64,000 nt of DNA from assembly GCF_020131355.1 (NCBI RefSeq), contig NZ_JAHLEL010000009.1, positions 208,221 to 272,220 on the forward strand, in the 5' to 3' direction. The translations under genes and the position numbers were made by a program. The DNA is from Pseudonocardia sp. ICBG1293. GTDB lineage: Bacteria; Actinomycetota; Actinomycetes; Mycobacteriales; Pseudonocardiaceae. Shown here in pieces: positions 18,155 through 27,554 of the stretch (within the stretch, counting starts at the first letter, position 1; every line of letters begins with the position of its first letter). The notes below the pieces were generated by a model. That model did no database searches and was not told the DNA's origin. It was given only the letters and a program-made list of their open reading frames with translations.

Positions 18155-18958
18155 GTGCTGCTCTGCATCGACGTCGGGAACACCCACGTCTCGCTCGGGC
18201 TCTACCCCGACGCCGGGACGGTGGCGGAGGAGCTCGCCCCGGAGCCGGAGCGTCGCTGGCGGCTGCGCACCGACACCAGCGCCACCGCCGACGAGCTGGA
18301 CCTGACCGTCACCGGGATGCTGGGCGCCCACTTCCCCGAGGTCACCGCGGTCGCCGCGCTGTCCACGGTGCCCGGGCCGTCCCGGGAGCTGCGCAGCCTG
18401 CTGTCGCGCTGGTCGGACCGGATGCGGACGCTCGTCGTCGGGCCGGGTGTGCGGACGGGGGTGCCGCTGCTGGTGGACCAGCCGCGCGAGGTGGGCGCGG
18501 ACCGGGTGGTGAACTCGCTGGCCGCGCACCACCTGTTCGGTACCACCTGCGTCTGCGTCGACCTCGGGACCTGCACGAACATCGACGTGGTCACCGCGAA
18601 GGGCGAGTTCCTCGGCGGGGCACTGGCCCCGGGCATCGACATCGCGATGCAGGCGCTGGCCGAGCGGGCGTCGTCGCTGCGGCCGGTGGACCTGGTCGAG
18701 CCGCGCTCGGTGATCGGCCGGACGACGGTCGAGGCCGTCCAGGCCGGGGTGCTCTACGGAGCCGCCGGCCAGGTCGACGGGCTGGTCCGCCGGATCCTGG
18801 CCGAGCTGGGACCGGAGGCGCTGCCGGTCACCGTCATCGTCACCGGCGGCCTGGCCGAACTGGTGTACGGCCGGGCCGACACGATCACCCACCACGTGCC
18901 GGACCTCACCCTGCACGGGCTGCGGCTGACCCACCTGCGCCACCACCGCGCCCGCTGA
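18155..18958 (+). CDS. coaX: Type III pantothenate kinase
   Basis: First step of CoA synthesis from pantothenate; cytosolic. The 267-residue protein has the ASKHA-type motifs of CoaX: LCIDVGNTHVSLGLY at the N-terminus, the pantothenate-binding GADRVVN, CVDLGTCTNIDVV, GGALAPGIDIAMQAL and VTGGLAELV. GTG 18155 follows panD by 10 bp, making a panC-panD-coaX unit as in mycobacteria. Confidence 0.95.
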   Translation: MLLCIDVGNTHVSLGLYPDAGTVAEELAPEPERRWRLRTDTSATADELDLTVTGMLGAHFPEVTAVAALSTVPGPSRELRSLLSRWSDRMRTLVVGPGVRTGVPLLVDQPREVGADRVVNSLAAHHLFGTTCVCVDLGTCTNIDVVTAKGEFLGGALAPGIDIAMQALAERASSLRPVDLVEPRSVIGRTTVEAVQAGVLYGAAGQVDGLVRRILAELGPEALPVTVIVTGGLAELVYGRADTITHHVPDLTLHGLRLTHLRHHRAR

Positions 18959-18963
18959 CCGTC

Positions 18964-19725
18964 TCAGGCGCGCCGGGCCCGCCACACGATGGTGCGCATC
19001 GGCATCGTGAACCGGCCGTCGGCGTCGGCGACCCGGTCCACGAGGAAGCCGCGTACGGCGCCGAACACCGCGTCGCGCTCGGCGGGGGTGCTGAGCAGCG
19101 ACCAGGAGTGGGTGGCGATGTCGGCGAGGTGCTCCTCGACGCCGGTCGGCCGTGACCACGTGACCCGCTCCTGGTGGGCGTCGGTGAACCAGGGCTCCCC
19201 GGGGAGCCGGGCCGGTCCCCCGCCGCCCGCCGGATTGTCGGGTACCCGCCGTCCCTGCACGCTCAGCCCACCGAGCTCCCGGACCCACGCCACCTCGTCG
19301 TCGCCGGCGTTCCACAGCCCGGCCAGCACCCCGCCGGGGCGCAGCACCCGGGCGATCTCCGGCACGGCCCGGTCCAGGTCGAACCAGTGCAGGGCCTGCC
19401 CGACCAGGACGGCGTCGACGGCGCCGTCGGGCAGCGGGACCCGCTCGGCGGACCCCGAGCGGGCCTCGGCGCCGGGGCTGCGTTCGCGCAGCACCGCGAG
19501 CATCCCCGGGTCCGGCTCCACCGCGACGACGTCGAGCCCGCGCGCCAGGAGCGACCGGGTCAGCTTGCCGGTCCCCGCGCCGAGGTCGAGGACCCGCGCC
19601 GGCTCCGGATCGCCCCCGGACAGCGCCAGGTCGACGGCGGCGTCGGGGTAGGAGGGCCGGTGGTCGTCGTAGGCACGGGCGACGGCACCGAAGGCGCGCC
19701 CCCGGTCCACCGTGTCGTCGCTCAC
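18964..19725 (-). CDS. Class I SAM-dependent methyltransferase
   Basis: The 253-residue protein starts with FGAVARAYDDHRPSYP, followed by the SAM-binding motif VLDLGAGTGKLT and motif-II-like VVAVEPDPGML. LPDGAVDAVLVGQALHWFD and IARVLRPGGVLAGLWN complete the fold. These identify a Methyltransf_11-type enzyme; the substrate cannot be deduced. It converges on coaX with only 5 bp between the stops. It is probably leaderless: TACCGT lies 6 nt upstream of the GTG. Confidence 0.85.
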   Translation of the reverse strand: MSDDTVDRGRAFGAVARAYDDHRPSYPDAAVDLALSGGDPEPARVLDLGAGTGKLTRSLLARGLDVVAVEPDPGMLAVLRERSPGAEARSGSAERVPLPDGAVDAVLVGQALHWFDLDRAVPEIARVLRPGGVLAGLWNAGDDEVAWVRELGGLSVQGRRVPDNPAGGGGPARLPGEPWFTDAHQERVTWSRPTGVEEHLADIATHSWSLLSTPAERDAVFGAVRGFLVDRVADADGRFTMPMRTIVWRARRA

Positions 19726-19731
19726 CCCTGC

Positions 19732-19737
19732 ACGGTA
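19732..19737 (-). promoter_or_regulatory. -10 element TACCGT for the methyltransferase, leaderless spacing
   Basis: On the minus strand TACCGT is followed by 6 nt and then the GTG start at 19725. Confidence 0.45.
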
Positions 19738-19796
19738 GGCCGCCGGGGAACTCCCGTCCGGCGGGGGTGACGACGGGGGCCCGGGGGTACCGCCGA

Positions 19797-19802
19797 TAGC
19801 CT
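19797..19802 (+). promoter_or_regulatory. -10 element TAGCCT for lysS, leaderless spacing
   Basis: TAGCCT ends 8 nt before GTG 19811 and there is no ribosome binding site between. Confidence 0.5.
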
Positions 19803-19810
19803 GACCGGTC

Positions 19811-21325
19811 GTGAACACTCCCGGCACCCCGACCGACCCGGCGACCGAGGCCGACCTGCCCGAGCAGATGCGGGTGCGCCGGGCCAAGCGCGCGGAGCTG
19901 CTCGCCGCGGGCACCGACCCGTATCCCGTCGAGGTCCCCCGCACGCACACGTTGCGCCAGGTCCGCGAGGCCCACCCGGACCTGCCGGTGGACACCGCGA
20001 CGGGCGAGACGGTGGCCGTCGCCGGCCGGGTGATCTTCGTGCGCAACACCGGGAAGCTGTGCTTCGCGACGCTGCGCGAGGGTGACGGCACCGAGCTCCA
20101 GGCCATGCTGTCGCTGGACCGGGTCGGGGCGGACGCCCTGGCGCGCTGGAAGTCCGTCGTCGACATGGGTGACTTCGTCGCGGTGCGCGGCGAGGTCATC
20201 ACCTCCCGGCGTGGTGAGCTCTCGGTGATGGTCGACGAGTGGTCGGTCGCCGCGAAGTCGGTGCGGCCGCTGCCGACCGCGCACAAGGAGCTCTCGGAGG
20301 AGAACCGGGTCCGGCAGCGCTACGTCGACCTGATCCTGCGCCCGCAGGCCCGCGAGACGGTCCGCGCGCGGTCCACCGTGCTGCGGACCGTCCGGGAGGC
20401 GCTCACCGGCCGCGACTTCATCGAGGTCGAGACGCCGATGCTGCAGAACCTGCACGGCGGGGCCACCGCGCGCCCGTTCGTCACCCACGCGAACGCACTC
20501 GACTCCGATCTGTATCTGCGGATCGCGCCGGAGCTGTTCCTGAAGCGTTGCGTGGTCGGCGGTATCGAGCGTGTCTTCGAGCTGAACCGGGTGTTCCGCA
20601 ACGAAGGCATCGACTCGACGCATTCGCCCGAGTTCGCGATGCTGGAGGCCTACCAGGCGTACGCGACCTACGACGACATGGCGGTACTGACCCGCGAGCT
20701 GATCCAGTCCTCGGCGCGGGCGCTGTTCGGTTCCACCACGGTGCGCCACCACGACGGCACCGAGCACGATCTCGGCGGCGAGTGGCGTTCGGTCACCATC
20801 CACGGATCGGTGTCCGACGCCGTCGGCCGGGACGTGACGCCGGACACCTCTCTTTCGGAACTGCAGCAGATCGCGCAGGACCACGACGTCGACATCACCG
20901 ATTACCCGACGGCGGCACAGATCGTGCTGGAGCTGTTCGAGAAGCTGGTCGAGCACACGCTGCACGAGCCGACCTTCGTCCGCGACTTCCCGGTCGAGGT
21001 GCGTCCGCTGACCCGTGCGCACCGCGACGACCCGCGGCTGTCGGAGTCCTGGGACCTCATCGTGTTCGGGGTGGAGCTGGCCACGGCCTACTCCGAGCTG
21101 GTCGACCCGGTCGAGCAGCGGGAACGCCTGCACGCCCAGTCGCTCAGGGCCGCCGTCGGTGACCCGGAGGCCATGCAGCTCGACGAGGACTTCCTGCGCG
21201 CGATGGAGTACGGCATGCCCCCCACCGGTGGCATGGGAATGGGTGTCGACCGTCTCCTGATGACGCTGACCGGCCTCGGAATCCGCGAGACGATCCTGTT
21301 CCCGCTGGTCCGTGGGGAGTCCTGA
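19811..21325 (+). CDS. lysS: Lysyl-tRNA synthetase, class II
   Basis: Charges tRNA-Lys in the cytosol. The 504-residue protein has an N-terminal OB-fold anticodon-binding domain (around [24 protein letters not shown]). The class II catalytic core follows: motif 1 region [12 protein letters not shown], motif 2 [18 protein letters not shown] and motif 3 [13 protein letters not shown]. Its length is normal. GTG 19811 is supported by the adjacent -10. A strong terminator follows, so lysS is likely monocistronic. Neighbours coaX and lsr2 match M. tuberculosis. Confidence 0.97.
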   Translation: MNTPGTPTDPATEADLPEQMRVRRAKRAELLAAGTDPYPVEVPRTHTLRQVREAHPDLPVDTATGETVAVAGRVIFVRNTGKLCFATLREGDGTELQAMLSLDRVGADALARWKSVVDMGDFVAVRGEVITSRRGELSVMVDEWSVAAKSVRPLPTAHKELSEENRVRQRYVDLILRPQARETVRARSTVLRTVREALTGRDFIEVETPMLQNLHGGATARPFVTHANALDSDLYLRIAPELFLKRCVVGGIERVFELNRVFRNEGIDSTHSPEFAMLEAYQAYATYDDMAVLTRELIQSSARALFGSTTVRHHDGTEHDLGGEWRSVTIHGSVSDAVGRDVTPDTSLSELQQIAQDHDVDITDYPTAAQIVLELFEKLVEHTLHEPTFVRDFPVEVRPLTRAHRDDPRLSESWDLIVFGVELATAYSELVDPVEQRERLHAQSLRAAVGDPEAMQLDEDFLRAMEYGMPPTGGMGMGVDRLLMTLTGLGIRETILFPLVRGES

Positions 21326-21346
21326 ACCGGTTCTGAACGCACATCC

Positions 21347-21390
21347 GACGACGCCCCCGCCCGCGAAGAGCGAGCGGGGGCGTCGTCTTT
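21347..21390 (+). terminator. Rho-independent terminator after lysS
   Basis: A perfect 14-bp stem (GACGACGCCCCCGC / GCGGGGGCGTCGTC) with a 13-base loop, followed by TTT. Confidence 0.9.
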
Positions 21391-21603
21391 GTCCGACCCG
21401 GACGAGTGGTGTCGAAGGCGGTTCGCGGAATTCCACGTACCCAGGTCGACGCCACGAACATTTCTCGGATACGCTCTGATTCGAGTCGGAACCGGTCCCC
21501 GGTGGCTTCAGATTTGCGTCCTGCCATTGCACAGCGCAGTCGATGATGTCCGGCCCCGGTCCCTCACCATGAACGTGTTCGGCCATTCAGGGAGGCTGCG
21601 GAG
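21391..21603 (+). promoter_or_regulatory. lsr2 upstream region, locally richer in A/T
   Basis: The 213 bp before lsr2 are visibly richer in A/T than their surroundings (for example 21427-21490 and 21500-21560). Lsr2 prefers AT-rich DNA and family members bind their own promoters, so autoregulation is plausible. Individual promoter elements are not clear to me. GGGAGG lies 9 nt before the ATG. Confidence 0.4.
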
Positions 21604-21951
21604 ATGGCGCAGATCAAGGAAGTCCGGCTCGTCGACGATCTGACCGGTGACGCGGCGGACGAGACGATCGAGTTCGGTCTCGACGGGCGCAACTACGAGA
21701 TCGACCTGTCCGACGGGAATGCCAGGAAGCTGCGCGACGTGCTCGCCGACTACGTCGCGGCGGCCCGCCGGGCCGGCGGTGCGGCGCGCCGGCGCAGCAG
21801 CGGCTCCTCCGGCGCGGCGGCCCGTCGACCGTCGGTGGACCGCGAGCAGAACCAAGCGATCCGCGAGTGGGCCCGCAACCGCGGGATGAAGGTCTCCGAC
21901 CGTGGCCGTATCCCGGCCGAGGTCCTCGAGGCCTATCACCAGGAGAACTAA
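21604..21951 (+). CDS. lsr2: Nucleoid-associated protein Lsr2
   Basis: H-NS-like xenogeneic silencer that bridges AT-rich DNA. The 115-residue protein has the N-terminal dimerisation domain ([21 protein letters not shown], then [17 protein letters not shown]), a basic linker and the C-terminal DNA-binding domain. That domain carries the RGR minor-groove motif in [18 protein letters not shown]. Length and sequence are typical. The gene lies between lysS and clpC as in mycobacteria, with the siderophore reductase inserted. Confidence 0.97.
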   Translation: MAQIKEVRLVDDLTGDAADETIEFGLDGRNYEIDLSDGNARKLRDVLADYVAAARRAGGAARRRSSGSSGAAARRPSVDREQNQAIREWARNRGMKVSDRGRIPAEVLEAYHQEN

Positions 21952-21967
21952 GGACTACCTTACCCGC
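21949..21967. promoter_or_regulatory. Weak iron-box-like sequence before the siderophore reductase
   Basis: TAAGGACTACCTTACCCGC matches 12 of 19 positions of the DtxR/IdeR consensus TWAGGTWAGSCTWACCTWA. It also contains the inverted repeat TAAGG-acta-CCTTA. It overlaps the lsr2 stop codon. The case rests mainly on context. Confidence 0.3.
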
Positions 21968-22029
21968 CGGGCCGGGGGAGGGGTACCGTCGCGACGGCCC
22001 CTTCCCCTCCGCGCCAGGGAGGCAGCCTC

Positions 22030-22857
22030 ATGGCCCGCCCCGTCACCGATCTCCGGGTGCTCCGCACCGAACGCCTGAGCCCGCACATGGTGCGCGTCGT
22101 CGCCGGTGGCGACGGCCTGGCCGCGTTCCCCGACACCGGGTACACCGACCGCTACGTCAAGCTCCTGTTCCCGCTCCCCGGCGTCGACTACCCCGAGCCG
22201 CTGGACATGGACCGGGTGCACGCCGAGCTGCCGCGCGACCGGTGGCCCGCCCAGCGGACCTACACCGTGCGTTCGCTCGACCACGCCGCCGGCGAGCTCG
22301 TCATCGACTTCGTCCACCACGGCGACACCGGCCTCGCGGGCCCGTGGGCGGCCGCCGCCCGCCCGGGTGACCGGCTGCGGATGCTCGGCCCCGGCGGGGC
22401 CTACGCCCCGGACCCGGACGCCGACTGGCACCTGCTCGTCGGCGACGAGGCCGCGCTGCCCGCGATCTGCGCGGCGATCGAGCGGATCCCGGCCGGGCGT
22501 CCGGTCGTCGCCGTCCTGCAGGTGGACGCTCCCGGCGACGAGATCGCGGTGCCCGCGCACCCCGGGGCGGACCTCCGGTGGCTGTACCGCACCGATGCCG
22601 GGGGCGACCCGGACTCGGCGCAGCTGCCCGCCGCCGGCGCCGGTCTCGGGTTCCTCCCCGGGCGGGTGCACGCCTTCGTGCACGGCGAGGCGATCGCCGT
22701 GCGCGAACTCCGCAGGCATCTCACCCGCGAGCGTGGCGTCGCCAAGGACGACCTGTCGATCTCCGGCTACTGGCGCCGCGGGCGCGACGAGGAGGGGTTC
22801 CGGCAGTTCAAGGCGGCCGAGCGGGAACGCGAGGAGGCCGCCACCACGACCGGCTGA
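22030..22857 (+). CDS. Siderophore-interacting protein (FAD/NAD(P)H ferric-siderophore reductase)
   Basis: The 275-residue protein belongs to the ViuB/SIP family, which reduces ferric siderophores in the cytosol to release iron. It has the FAD-binding domain (ERLSPHMVRVVAGGDGL, then QRTYTVRSLD, the RxYT-type flavin motif, and VIDFVHHG). A SIP C-terminal domain follows (LLVGDEAALPAICAAIE, FVHGEA, SGYWRRGRDEEGFRQFKAAE). ATG 22030 follows GCCAGGGAGGCAGCCTC with a usable GGGAGG. Regulation by iron is likely from function, and a weak iron-box-like site lies upstream. Confidence 0.9.
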   Translation: MARPVTDLRVLRTERLSPHMVRVVAGGDGLAAFPDTGYTDRYVKLLFPLPGVDYPEPLDMDRVHAELPRDRWPAQRTYTVRSLDHAAGELVIDFVHHGDTGLAGPWAAAARPGDRLRMLGPGGAYAPDPDADWHLLVGDEAALPAICAAIERIPAGRPVVAVLQVDAPGDEIAVPAHPGADLRWLYRTDAGGDPDSAQLPAAGAGLGFLPGRVHAFVHGEAIAVRELRRHLTRERGVAKDDLSISGYWRRGRDEEGFRQFKAAEREREEAATTTG

Positions 22858-23087
22858 CGACCGCCGGGAACACGGCAGGTGGCCCCCGTGTTACTGCGGG
22901 CACGTACCCCGGTGCACGTCAGGTGGAGGCGCCGGGGCCCCTTCGACCGATACAGTGGTATGAGGTCTCCCGTGAGGGTGGCCTGGCGCGGTGTCACGCG
23001 AGGGCGCAGTGTCGGTTCGGGCCGCCCCGGACCGTACGGAGATGCTGGTCGCGCCGTCAGTGAGGCGCAGCAGGCAAGGAGTGCGAA

Positions 23088-25631
23088 TTGTTCGAGAGGT
23101 TCACCGACCGAGCGCGACGTGTTGTCGTCCTGGCCCAGGAAGAGGCCCGGATGCTCAACCACAACTACATCGGGACCGAGCACATCCTCCTTGGCCTGAT
23201 CCACGAGGGAGAGGGCGTCGCCGCGAAGGCGCTCGAGTCCCTCGGTATCGCTCTGGAGGGCGTGCGACAGCAGGTCGAGGAGATCATCGGCCAGGGGCAG
23301 CAGGCCCCGTCCGGGCACATCCCCTTCACCCCCCGGGCGAAGAAGGTGCTGGAGCTGTCGCTGCGCGAGGCGCTGCAGCTCGGCCACAACTACATCGGGA
23401 CCGAGCACATCCTGCTCGGTCTCATCCGCGAGGGCGAGGGCGTCGCGGCCCAGGTGCTGGTCAAGCTGGGCGCCGACCTCAACCGTGTCCGCCAGCAGGT
23501 GCTCCAGCTGCTGTCCGGCTACCAGGGCAAGGAGCCGCAGGAGAGCGGCACCGGCGGCCGTGGCGAGGGCACCCCGTCCTCGTCGCTGGTGCTGGACCAG
23601 TTCGGTCGCAACCTCACCCAGCAGGCCCGTGAGGGCAAGCTGGACCCGGTCATCGGCCGGGAGAAGGAGATCGAGCGGATCATGCAGGTCCTCTCGCGGA
23701 GGACCAAGAACAACCCGGTGCTGATCGGCGAGGCCGGCGTCGGCAAGACCGCCGCCGTGGAGGGCCTCGGCCAGGCGATCGTCAAGGGCGAGGTCCCGGA
23801 GACGCTGAAGGACAAGCAGCTCTACACCCTCGACCTCGGCTCGCTGGTCGCCGGTTCCCGCTACCGCGGTGACTTCGAGGAGCGCCTCAAGAAGGTGCTC
23901 AAGGAGATCCGCACCCGCGGCGACATCATCCTGTTCATCGACGAGATCCACACCCTGGTGGGTGCGGGTGCCGCCGAGGGCGCGATCGACGCCGCCTCGA
24001 TCCTCAAGCCGATGCTGGCCCGCGGCGAGCTGCAGACCATCGGTGCGACGACGCTCGACGAGTACCGCAAGTACGTCGAGAAGGACCCCGCGCTGGAGCG
24101 CCGCTTCCAGCCGATCCAGGTGTCCGAGCCGTCGGTCGAGCACACGATCGAGATCCTGCGTGGTCTGCGGGACCGGTACGAGGCCCACCACCGCGTCACC
24201 ATCACCGACGACGCACTGGCCTCGGCGGCGACGCTGGCCGACCGCTACATCAACGACCGCTTCCTGCCGGACAAGGCGATCGACCTGATCGACGAGGCCG
24301 GCGCCCGGATGCGCATCCGCCGGATGACCGCTCCGCCGGACCTGCGGGAGTTCGACGAGAAGATCGCGAACGTCCGCCGGGACAAGGAGTCGGCGATCGA
24401 CGCGCAGGACTTCGAGCGGGCCGCGCACCTGCGCGACCAGGAGAAGACCCTGCTCGGCGAGAAGGCCGAGCGCGAGAAGCAGTGGAAGTCGGGTGACCTC
24501 GACGTCGTCGCGGAGGTCGACGGTGAGCAGATCGCCGAGGTGCTGGGGAACTGGACCGGCATCCCGGTGTTCAAGCTGACCGAGGAGGAGACGACCCGTC
24601 TGCTCAAGATGGAGGACGAGGTCCACAAGCGGATCATCGGCCAGGAGGACGCGGTCCGTTCCGTGTCCCAGGCGATCCGCCGTACCCGCGCCGGCCTGAA
24701 GGACCCGAAGCGCCCGTCCGGCTCGTTCATCTTCGCCGGCCCGTCCGGTGTCGGTAAGACCGAGCTGTCCAAGGCGCTCGCGAACTTCCTGTTCGGTGAG
24801 GACGACGCCCTCATCCAGATCGACATGGGTGAGTTCCACGACCGCTACACCGCCTCGCGGCTGTTCGGTGCCCCTCCCGGGTACGTCGGCTACGAGGAGG
24901 GCGGCCAGCTCACCGAGAAGGTGCGGCGCAAGCCGTTCTCGGTGGTGCTGTTCGACGAGATCGAGAAGGCGCACCAGGAGATCTACAACACCCTCCTGCA
25001 GGTGCTCGAGGACGGCCGTCTCACCGACGGCCAGGGCCGCACGGTCGACTTCAAGAACACCGTGCTGATCTTCACCTCGAACCTGGGCACCCAGGACATC
25101 TCGAAGGCCGTGGGGCTGGGCTTCTCCTCCGGCGGCGACGAGAAGTCGAACTACGAGCGGATGAAGACGAAGGTCAACGACGAGCTGAAGAAGCACTTCA
25201 GGCCGGAGTTCCTCAACCGCATCGACGACATCATCGTCTTCCACCAGCTCAACCAGGAACAGATCATCCAGATGGTCGACCTGATGATCGGGCGCGTGGA
25301 GAAGCAGCTGGCGAACAAGGACATGGGCATCGAGCTCACCGACAACGCCAAGAAGCTGCTGGCCCACCGCGGGTTCGACCCGGTGCTGGGCGCCCGGCCG
25401 CTGCGCCGGACGATCCAGCGCGAGATCGAGGACCAGCTGTCGGAGAAGATCCTGTTCGGCGAGATCGAGGCCGGGCAGATCGTCATCGTCGACGTCGAGG
25501 GTCTCGACACCTCCGCGGAGGAGGGCTCCAACGCCTGGTCGGACAAGGCCAAGTTCACCTTCCGCGGTGAGCGCAAGCCGTCCGAGCCGGTGCCGGACTC
25601 CCCGCCGACCGCTCTGGCCGGCGAGGAGTGA
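23088..25631 (+). CDS. clpC: ATP-dependent Clp protease ATP-binding subunit ClpC
   Basis: AAA+ unfoldase that feeds proteins to ClpP. The 847-residue protein has two Clp_N repeats (residues ~1-145, each with [13 protein letters not shown]). NBD1 has Walker A GEAGVGKT (~215), then a UVR-like middle domain ([23 protein letters not shown]), and NBD2 has GPSGVGKT (~551). ClpP-docking loop residues VGLGF are seen in [12 protein letters not shown]. The TTG start at 23088 has AAGGAG 6 nt upstream, so it is well supported. The 230 bp upstream give a long leader. It is probably essential, as in mycobacteria (clpC1). Confidence 0.97.
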   Translation: MFERFTDRARRVVVLAQEEARMLNHNYIGTEHILLGLIHEGEGVAAKALESLGIALEGVRQQVEEIIGQGQQAPSGHIPFTPRAKKVLELSLREALQLGHNYIGTEHILLGLIREGEGVAAQVLVKLGADLNRVRQQVLQLLSGYQGKEPQESGTGGRGEGTPSSSLVLDQFGRNLTQQAREGKLDPVIGREKEIERIMQVLSRRTKNNPVLIGEAGVGKTAAVEGLGQAIVKGEVPETLKDKQLYTLDLGSLVAGSRYRGDFEERLKKVLKEIRTRGDIILFIDEIHTLVGAGAAEGAIDAASILKPMLARGELQTIGATTLDEYRKYVEKDPALERRFQPIQVSEPSVEHTIEILRGLRDRYEAHHRVTITDDALASAATLADRYINDRFLPDKAIDLIDEAGARMRIRRMTAPPDLREFDEKIANVRRDKESAIDAQDFERAAHLRDQEKTLLGEKAEREKQWKSGDLDVVAEVDGEQIAEVLGNWTGIPVFKLTEEETTRLLKMEDEVHKRIIGQEDAVRSVSQAIRRTRAGLKDPKRPSGSFIFAGPSGVGKTELSKALANFLFGEDDALIQIDMGEFHDRYTASRLFGAPPGYVGYEEGGQLTEKVRRKPFSVVLFDEIEKAHQEIYNTLLQVLEDGRLTDGQGRTVDFKNTVLIFTSNLGTQDISKAVGLGFSSGGDEKSNYERMKTKVNDELKKHFRPEFLNRIDDIIVFHQLNQEQIIQMVDLMIGRVEKQLANKDMGIELTDNAKKLLAHRGFDPVLGARPLRRTIQREIEDQLSEKILFGEIEAGQIVIVDVEGLDTSAEEGSNAWSDKAKFTFRGERKPSEPVPDSPPTALAGEE

Positions 25632-25645
25632 GCTAGAACCACGCA

Positions 25646-25693
25646 CGACGACGGCGGGCCGTCCCGGATCTCCGGGGCGGCCCGCCGTCGTCG
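25646..25693 (+). terminator. Terminator hairpin after clpC
   Basis: A perfect 16-bp stem (CGACGACGGCGGGCCG / CGGCCCGCCGTCGTCG) encloses a 16-base loop that can form a smaller CCCGG/CCGGG stem. It lies 14 bp after the clpC stop and may also serve the convergent kinase gene. Confidence 0.88.
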
Positions 25694-25758
25694 GTGCCGC
25701 TCCGGCGCGACTCCCGGCCGGACCACCGCGGTTCCCGGGGCTCCGGGGGCACGGAGCG

Positions 25759-26460
25759 CTACGGGAGCACCCCGGGGACGACGCCCGGGGCGGCGACCAG
25801 GTCGGCGCGCGGGCGGGACGCCTCCACCAGGCGGGCGTTCGGCTCATCGGTGTGCTCCACCCAGGCGCGGGCCGCCTCCGGGGTCCTGCCGAAGCGGATG
25901 TGCCGCGCCACCAGGCGTTCGAGGCGCAGCGCCTCGTCGGTCTCGTGGAACCACACCTCGTCGCAGCCCGCCCGGGCGGCGCGCCAGCGGGGCTCGTCGA
26001 GCAGCAGGTAGTTGCCCTCGCTGACCACCAGCCGGCACACCGCGTGCACCGGCACCGAGCCGGCCACGGGCTGCTCGATCTCCCGGTCGAAGGCCGGGGC
26101 GTAGACCGGGCCCGCGTCGTCGGCCGGGATGCGGCGCAGACGGGTCAGCAGTGCGGTGTAGCCGTCGGCGTCGAAGGTGTCCGGTGCGCCCTTGCGGTCG
26201 CGCAGGCCCAGGCGCTCCAGCTCGACGTCGGCGAGGTGGAACCCGTCCACCGGGACGTGCGCGACCCACTCCGGGCCCAGGCCGTCCGGCGGGGTCGCGG
26301 CCAGCGCGCGGACCAGCGCCACCGCCAGGGTGGTCTTGCCGGCGCCCGGGGAGCCGGCGATGCCCAGCACCGTCCGTCGGCGGCCCTGCGCCAGACCCCG
26401 GGCCCGGTCCACCAGATCCTGGAAGCGCTCGGTGCGCGCCGGGGTGTCCACGGGCACCAT
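25759..26460 (-). CDS. Nucleoside/nucleotide kinase family protein (FrcK/YggC-like P-loop kinase)
   Basis: The 233-residue protein has a P-loop GIAGSPGAGKTT near the N-terminus, VPVDGFHLADVEL and PAFDREIEQP. VVSEGNYLLLDEPRW and VARHIRFGRTPEAA complete the match. These are hallmarks of the uridine kinase/pantothenate kinase-like family often annotated as a fructose transport system kinase. The substrate is not known. It is divergent from the YhjD-like gene. Not part of the mycobacterial order. Confidence 0.85.
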   Translation of the reverse strand: MVPVDTPARTERFQDLVDRARGLAQGRRRTVLGIAGSPGAGKTTLAVALVRALAATPPDGLGPEWVAHVPVDGFHLADVELERLGLRDRKGAPDTFDADGYTALLTRLRRIPADDAGPVYAPAFDREIEQPVAGSVPVHAVCRLVVSEGNYLLLDEPRWRAARAGCDEVWFHETDEALRLERLVARHIRFGRTPEAARAWVEHTDEPNARLVEASRPRADLVAAPGVVPGVLP

Positions 26461-26491
26461 TGTCCGCCCGCCGTCCGGATCCGCGAGGCGC

Positions 26492-26497
26492 TAGGTT
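26492..26497 (+). promoter_or_regulatory. -10 element TAGGTT, leaderless spacing
   Basis: TAGGTT ends 6 nt before ATG 26504. Confidence 0.5.
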
Positions 26498-26503
26498 TCC
26501 GCC

Positions 26504-27547
26504 ATGAGCTCGGTGCGCCCGGTCCCCGAGACCCGGCTGATGACCGGCGAGGAGCTCTCCGCCGACGACGCCGCCCACACCGTGGCGCGCTACGGCCTCG
26601 GGCACCTGCTGTCCGCGGGGTTCCTGCGCTTCCGCTACGGCGACGGCTTCTCCCACGCCCGCGCGTTCGCCCTGCAGCTCGCCCTCGCCGCCGTCCCGCT
26701 GATCATCGCGGGGGTCGGGCTGTCCGCCGCTGCGGGTGCCGAGGGCGCCTCGGAGGTCGTCGCGCGGACGGTGCTGGCGCTGTCCCCGGGGACCAGCGAC
26801 GAGCTGGTCGCCGACGCGGTCCGTGGCTCGGGGGCGACGGGCCCGGGCACCGGCGATCCGGAGGACCCCGGCGAGCAGCGCGAACGCGACGACACCCCCA
26901 CCGGCGAACGCGGCGAGCTCGTGCTCGGGCTCGGCCTGCTCACCGCGTTCGCCGCGGCCACCTCGGCGTTCGCACAGCTGGAGCGGGGCGCGAACCGGAT
27001 CTACGGCACCGAGCGGGACCGCCCCGCACTCGCCAAGTACGCGCGCGCCGCGGTGCTCACCGCCACCGCGGGCGTCGCGATGGCGGCCGGGCTGCTGCTG
27101 ATCGTGGCGGGCGAGCCGTTCGGGGACGCGGTGCGCGAGGTGTACCGGTGGGGAGCGGCCGCCGAGACGGTGTGGGACGTCGTGCGCTGGCCGGCCGGGC
27201 TGGCGCTGCTGGTCGTCGCGGTGACGGTGCTGCTGAGGTTCGCGCCCCGGCGCCGACAGCCGGGGCTGTCCTGGCTCGGCGTCGGGGCGGCGGTGACGGT
27301 GCTGCTGTGGCTGGTCGCGTCCGGGCTGCTGGGGCTCTACGTCGCCGTCGCGGACACCTTCGGCGAGACCTACGGCCCGCTGACGGCGGTGATGGCCCTG
27401 CTGATCTGGGCGAACATCACCGGGGTCGCGCTGCTGGCCGGGGTCGCGCTGTCCGCGCAGCTGGAGGCCGTCCGGGCCGGTGAGGAGGACCCGCGTCTGC
27501 CCGACTCCGACGACGACGGCATCCCCGACCGGACGGACCCGGCCTGA
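26504..27547 (+). CDS. YihY/YhjD/BrkB family envelope integrity membrane protein
   Basis: The 347-residue protein has about six membrane segments typical of the UPF0761/BrkB family: ALQLALAAVPLIIAGVGLS, LVLGLGLLTAFAAATSAFAQLERGANRIYG and VLTATAGVAMAAGLLLIVAG are examples. Later segments include GLALLVVAVTVLLRFAPRR, TVLLWLVASGLLGLYVA and MALLIWANITGVALLAGVALSAQLE. A charged extracytoplasmic insertion occurs at ~105-135, and the tail is acidic (DSDDDGIPDRTDP). The molecular role is unsettled; relatives were once called ribonuclease BN. It ends 8 bp from the convergent GAF regulator stop. Confidence 0.87.
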   Translation: MSSVRPVPETRLMTGEELSADDAAHTVARYGLGHLLSAGFLRFRYGDGFSHARAFALQLALAAVPLIIAGVGLSAAAGAEGASEVVARTVLALSPGTSDELVADAVRGSGATGPGTGDPEDPGEQRERDDTPTGERGELVLGLGLLTAFAAATSAFAQLERGANRIYGTERDRPALAKYARAAVLTATAGVAMAAGLLLIVAGEPFGDAVREVYRWGAAAETVWDVVRWPAGLALLVVAVTVLLRFAPRRRQPGLSWLGVGAAVTVLLWLVASGLLGLYVAVADTFGETYGPLTAVMALLIWANITGVALLAGVALSAQLEAVRAGEEDPRLPDSDDDGIPDRTDPA

Positions 27548-27554
27548 CCGGCGT

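Noticed and set aside
17987..21586. A 1199-codon open frame antisense to panD, coaX and lysS
   Set aside because: It runs through well-supported genes on the other strand and has Gly/Arg/Asp-rich nonsense composition; long antisense frames are expected at this GC content.
22767..25847. A 1026-codon open frame antisense to clpC
   Set aside because: Mirror of the highly conserved clpC coding sequence, with no recognisable domain.
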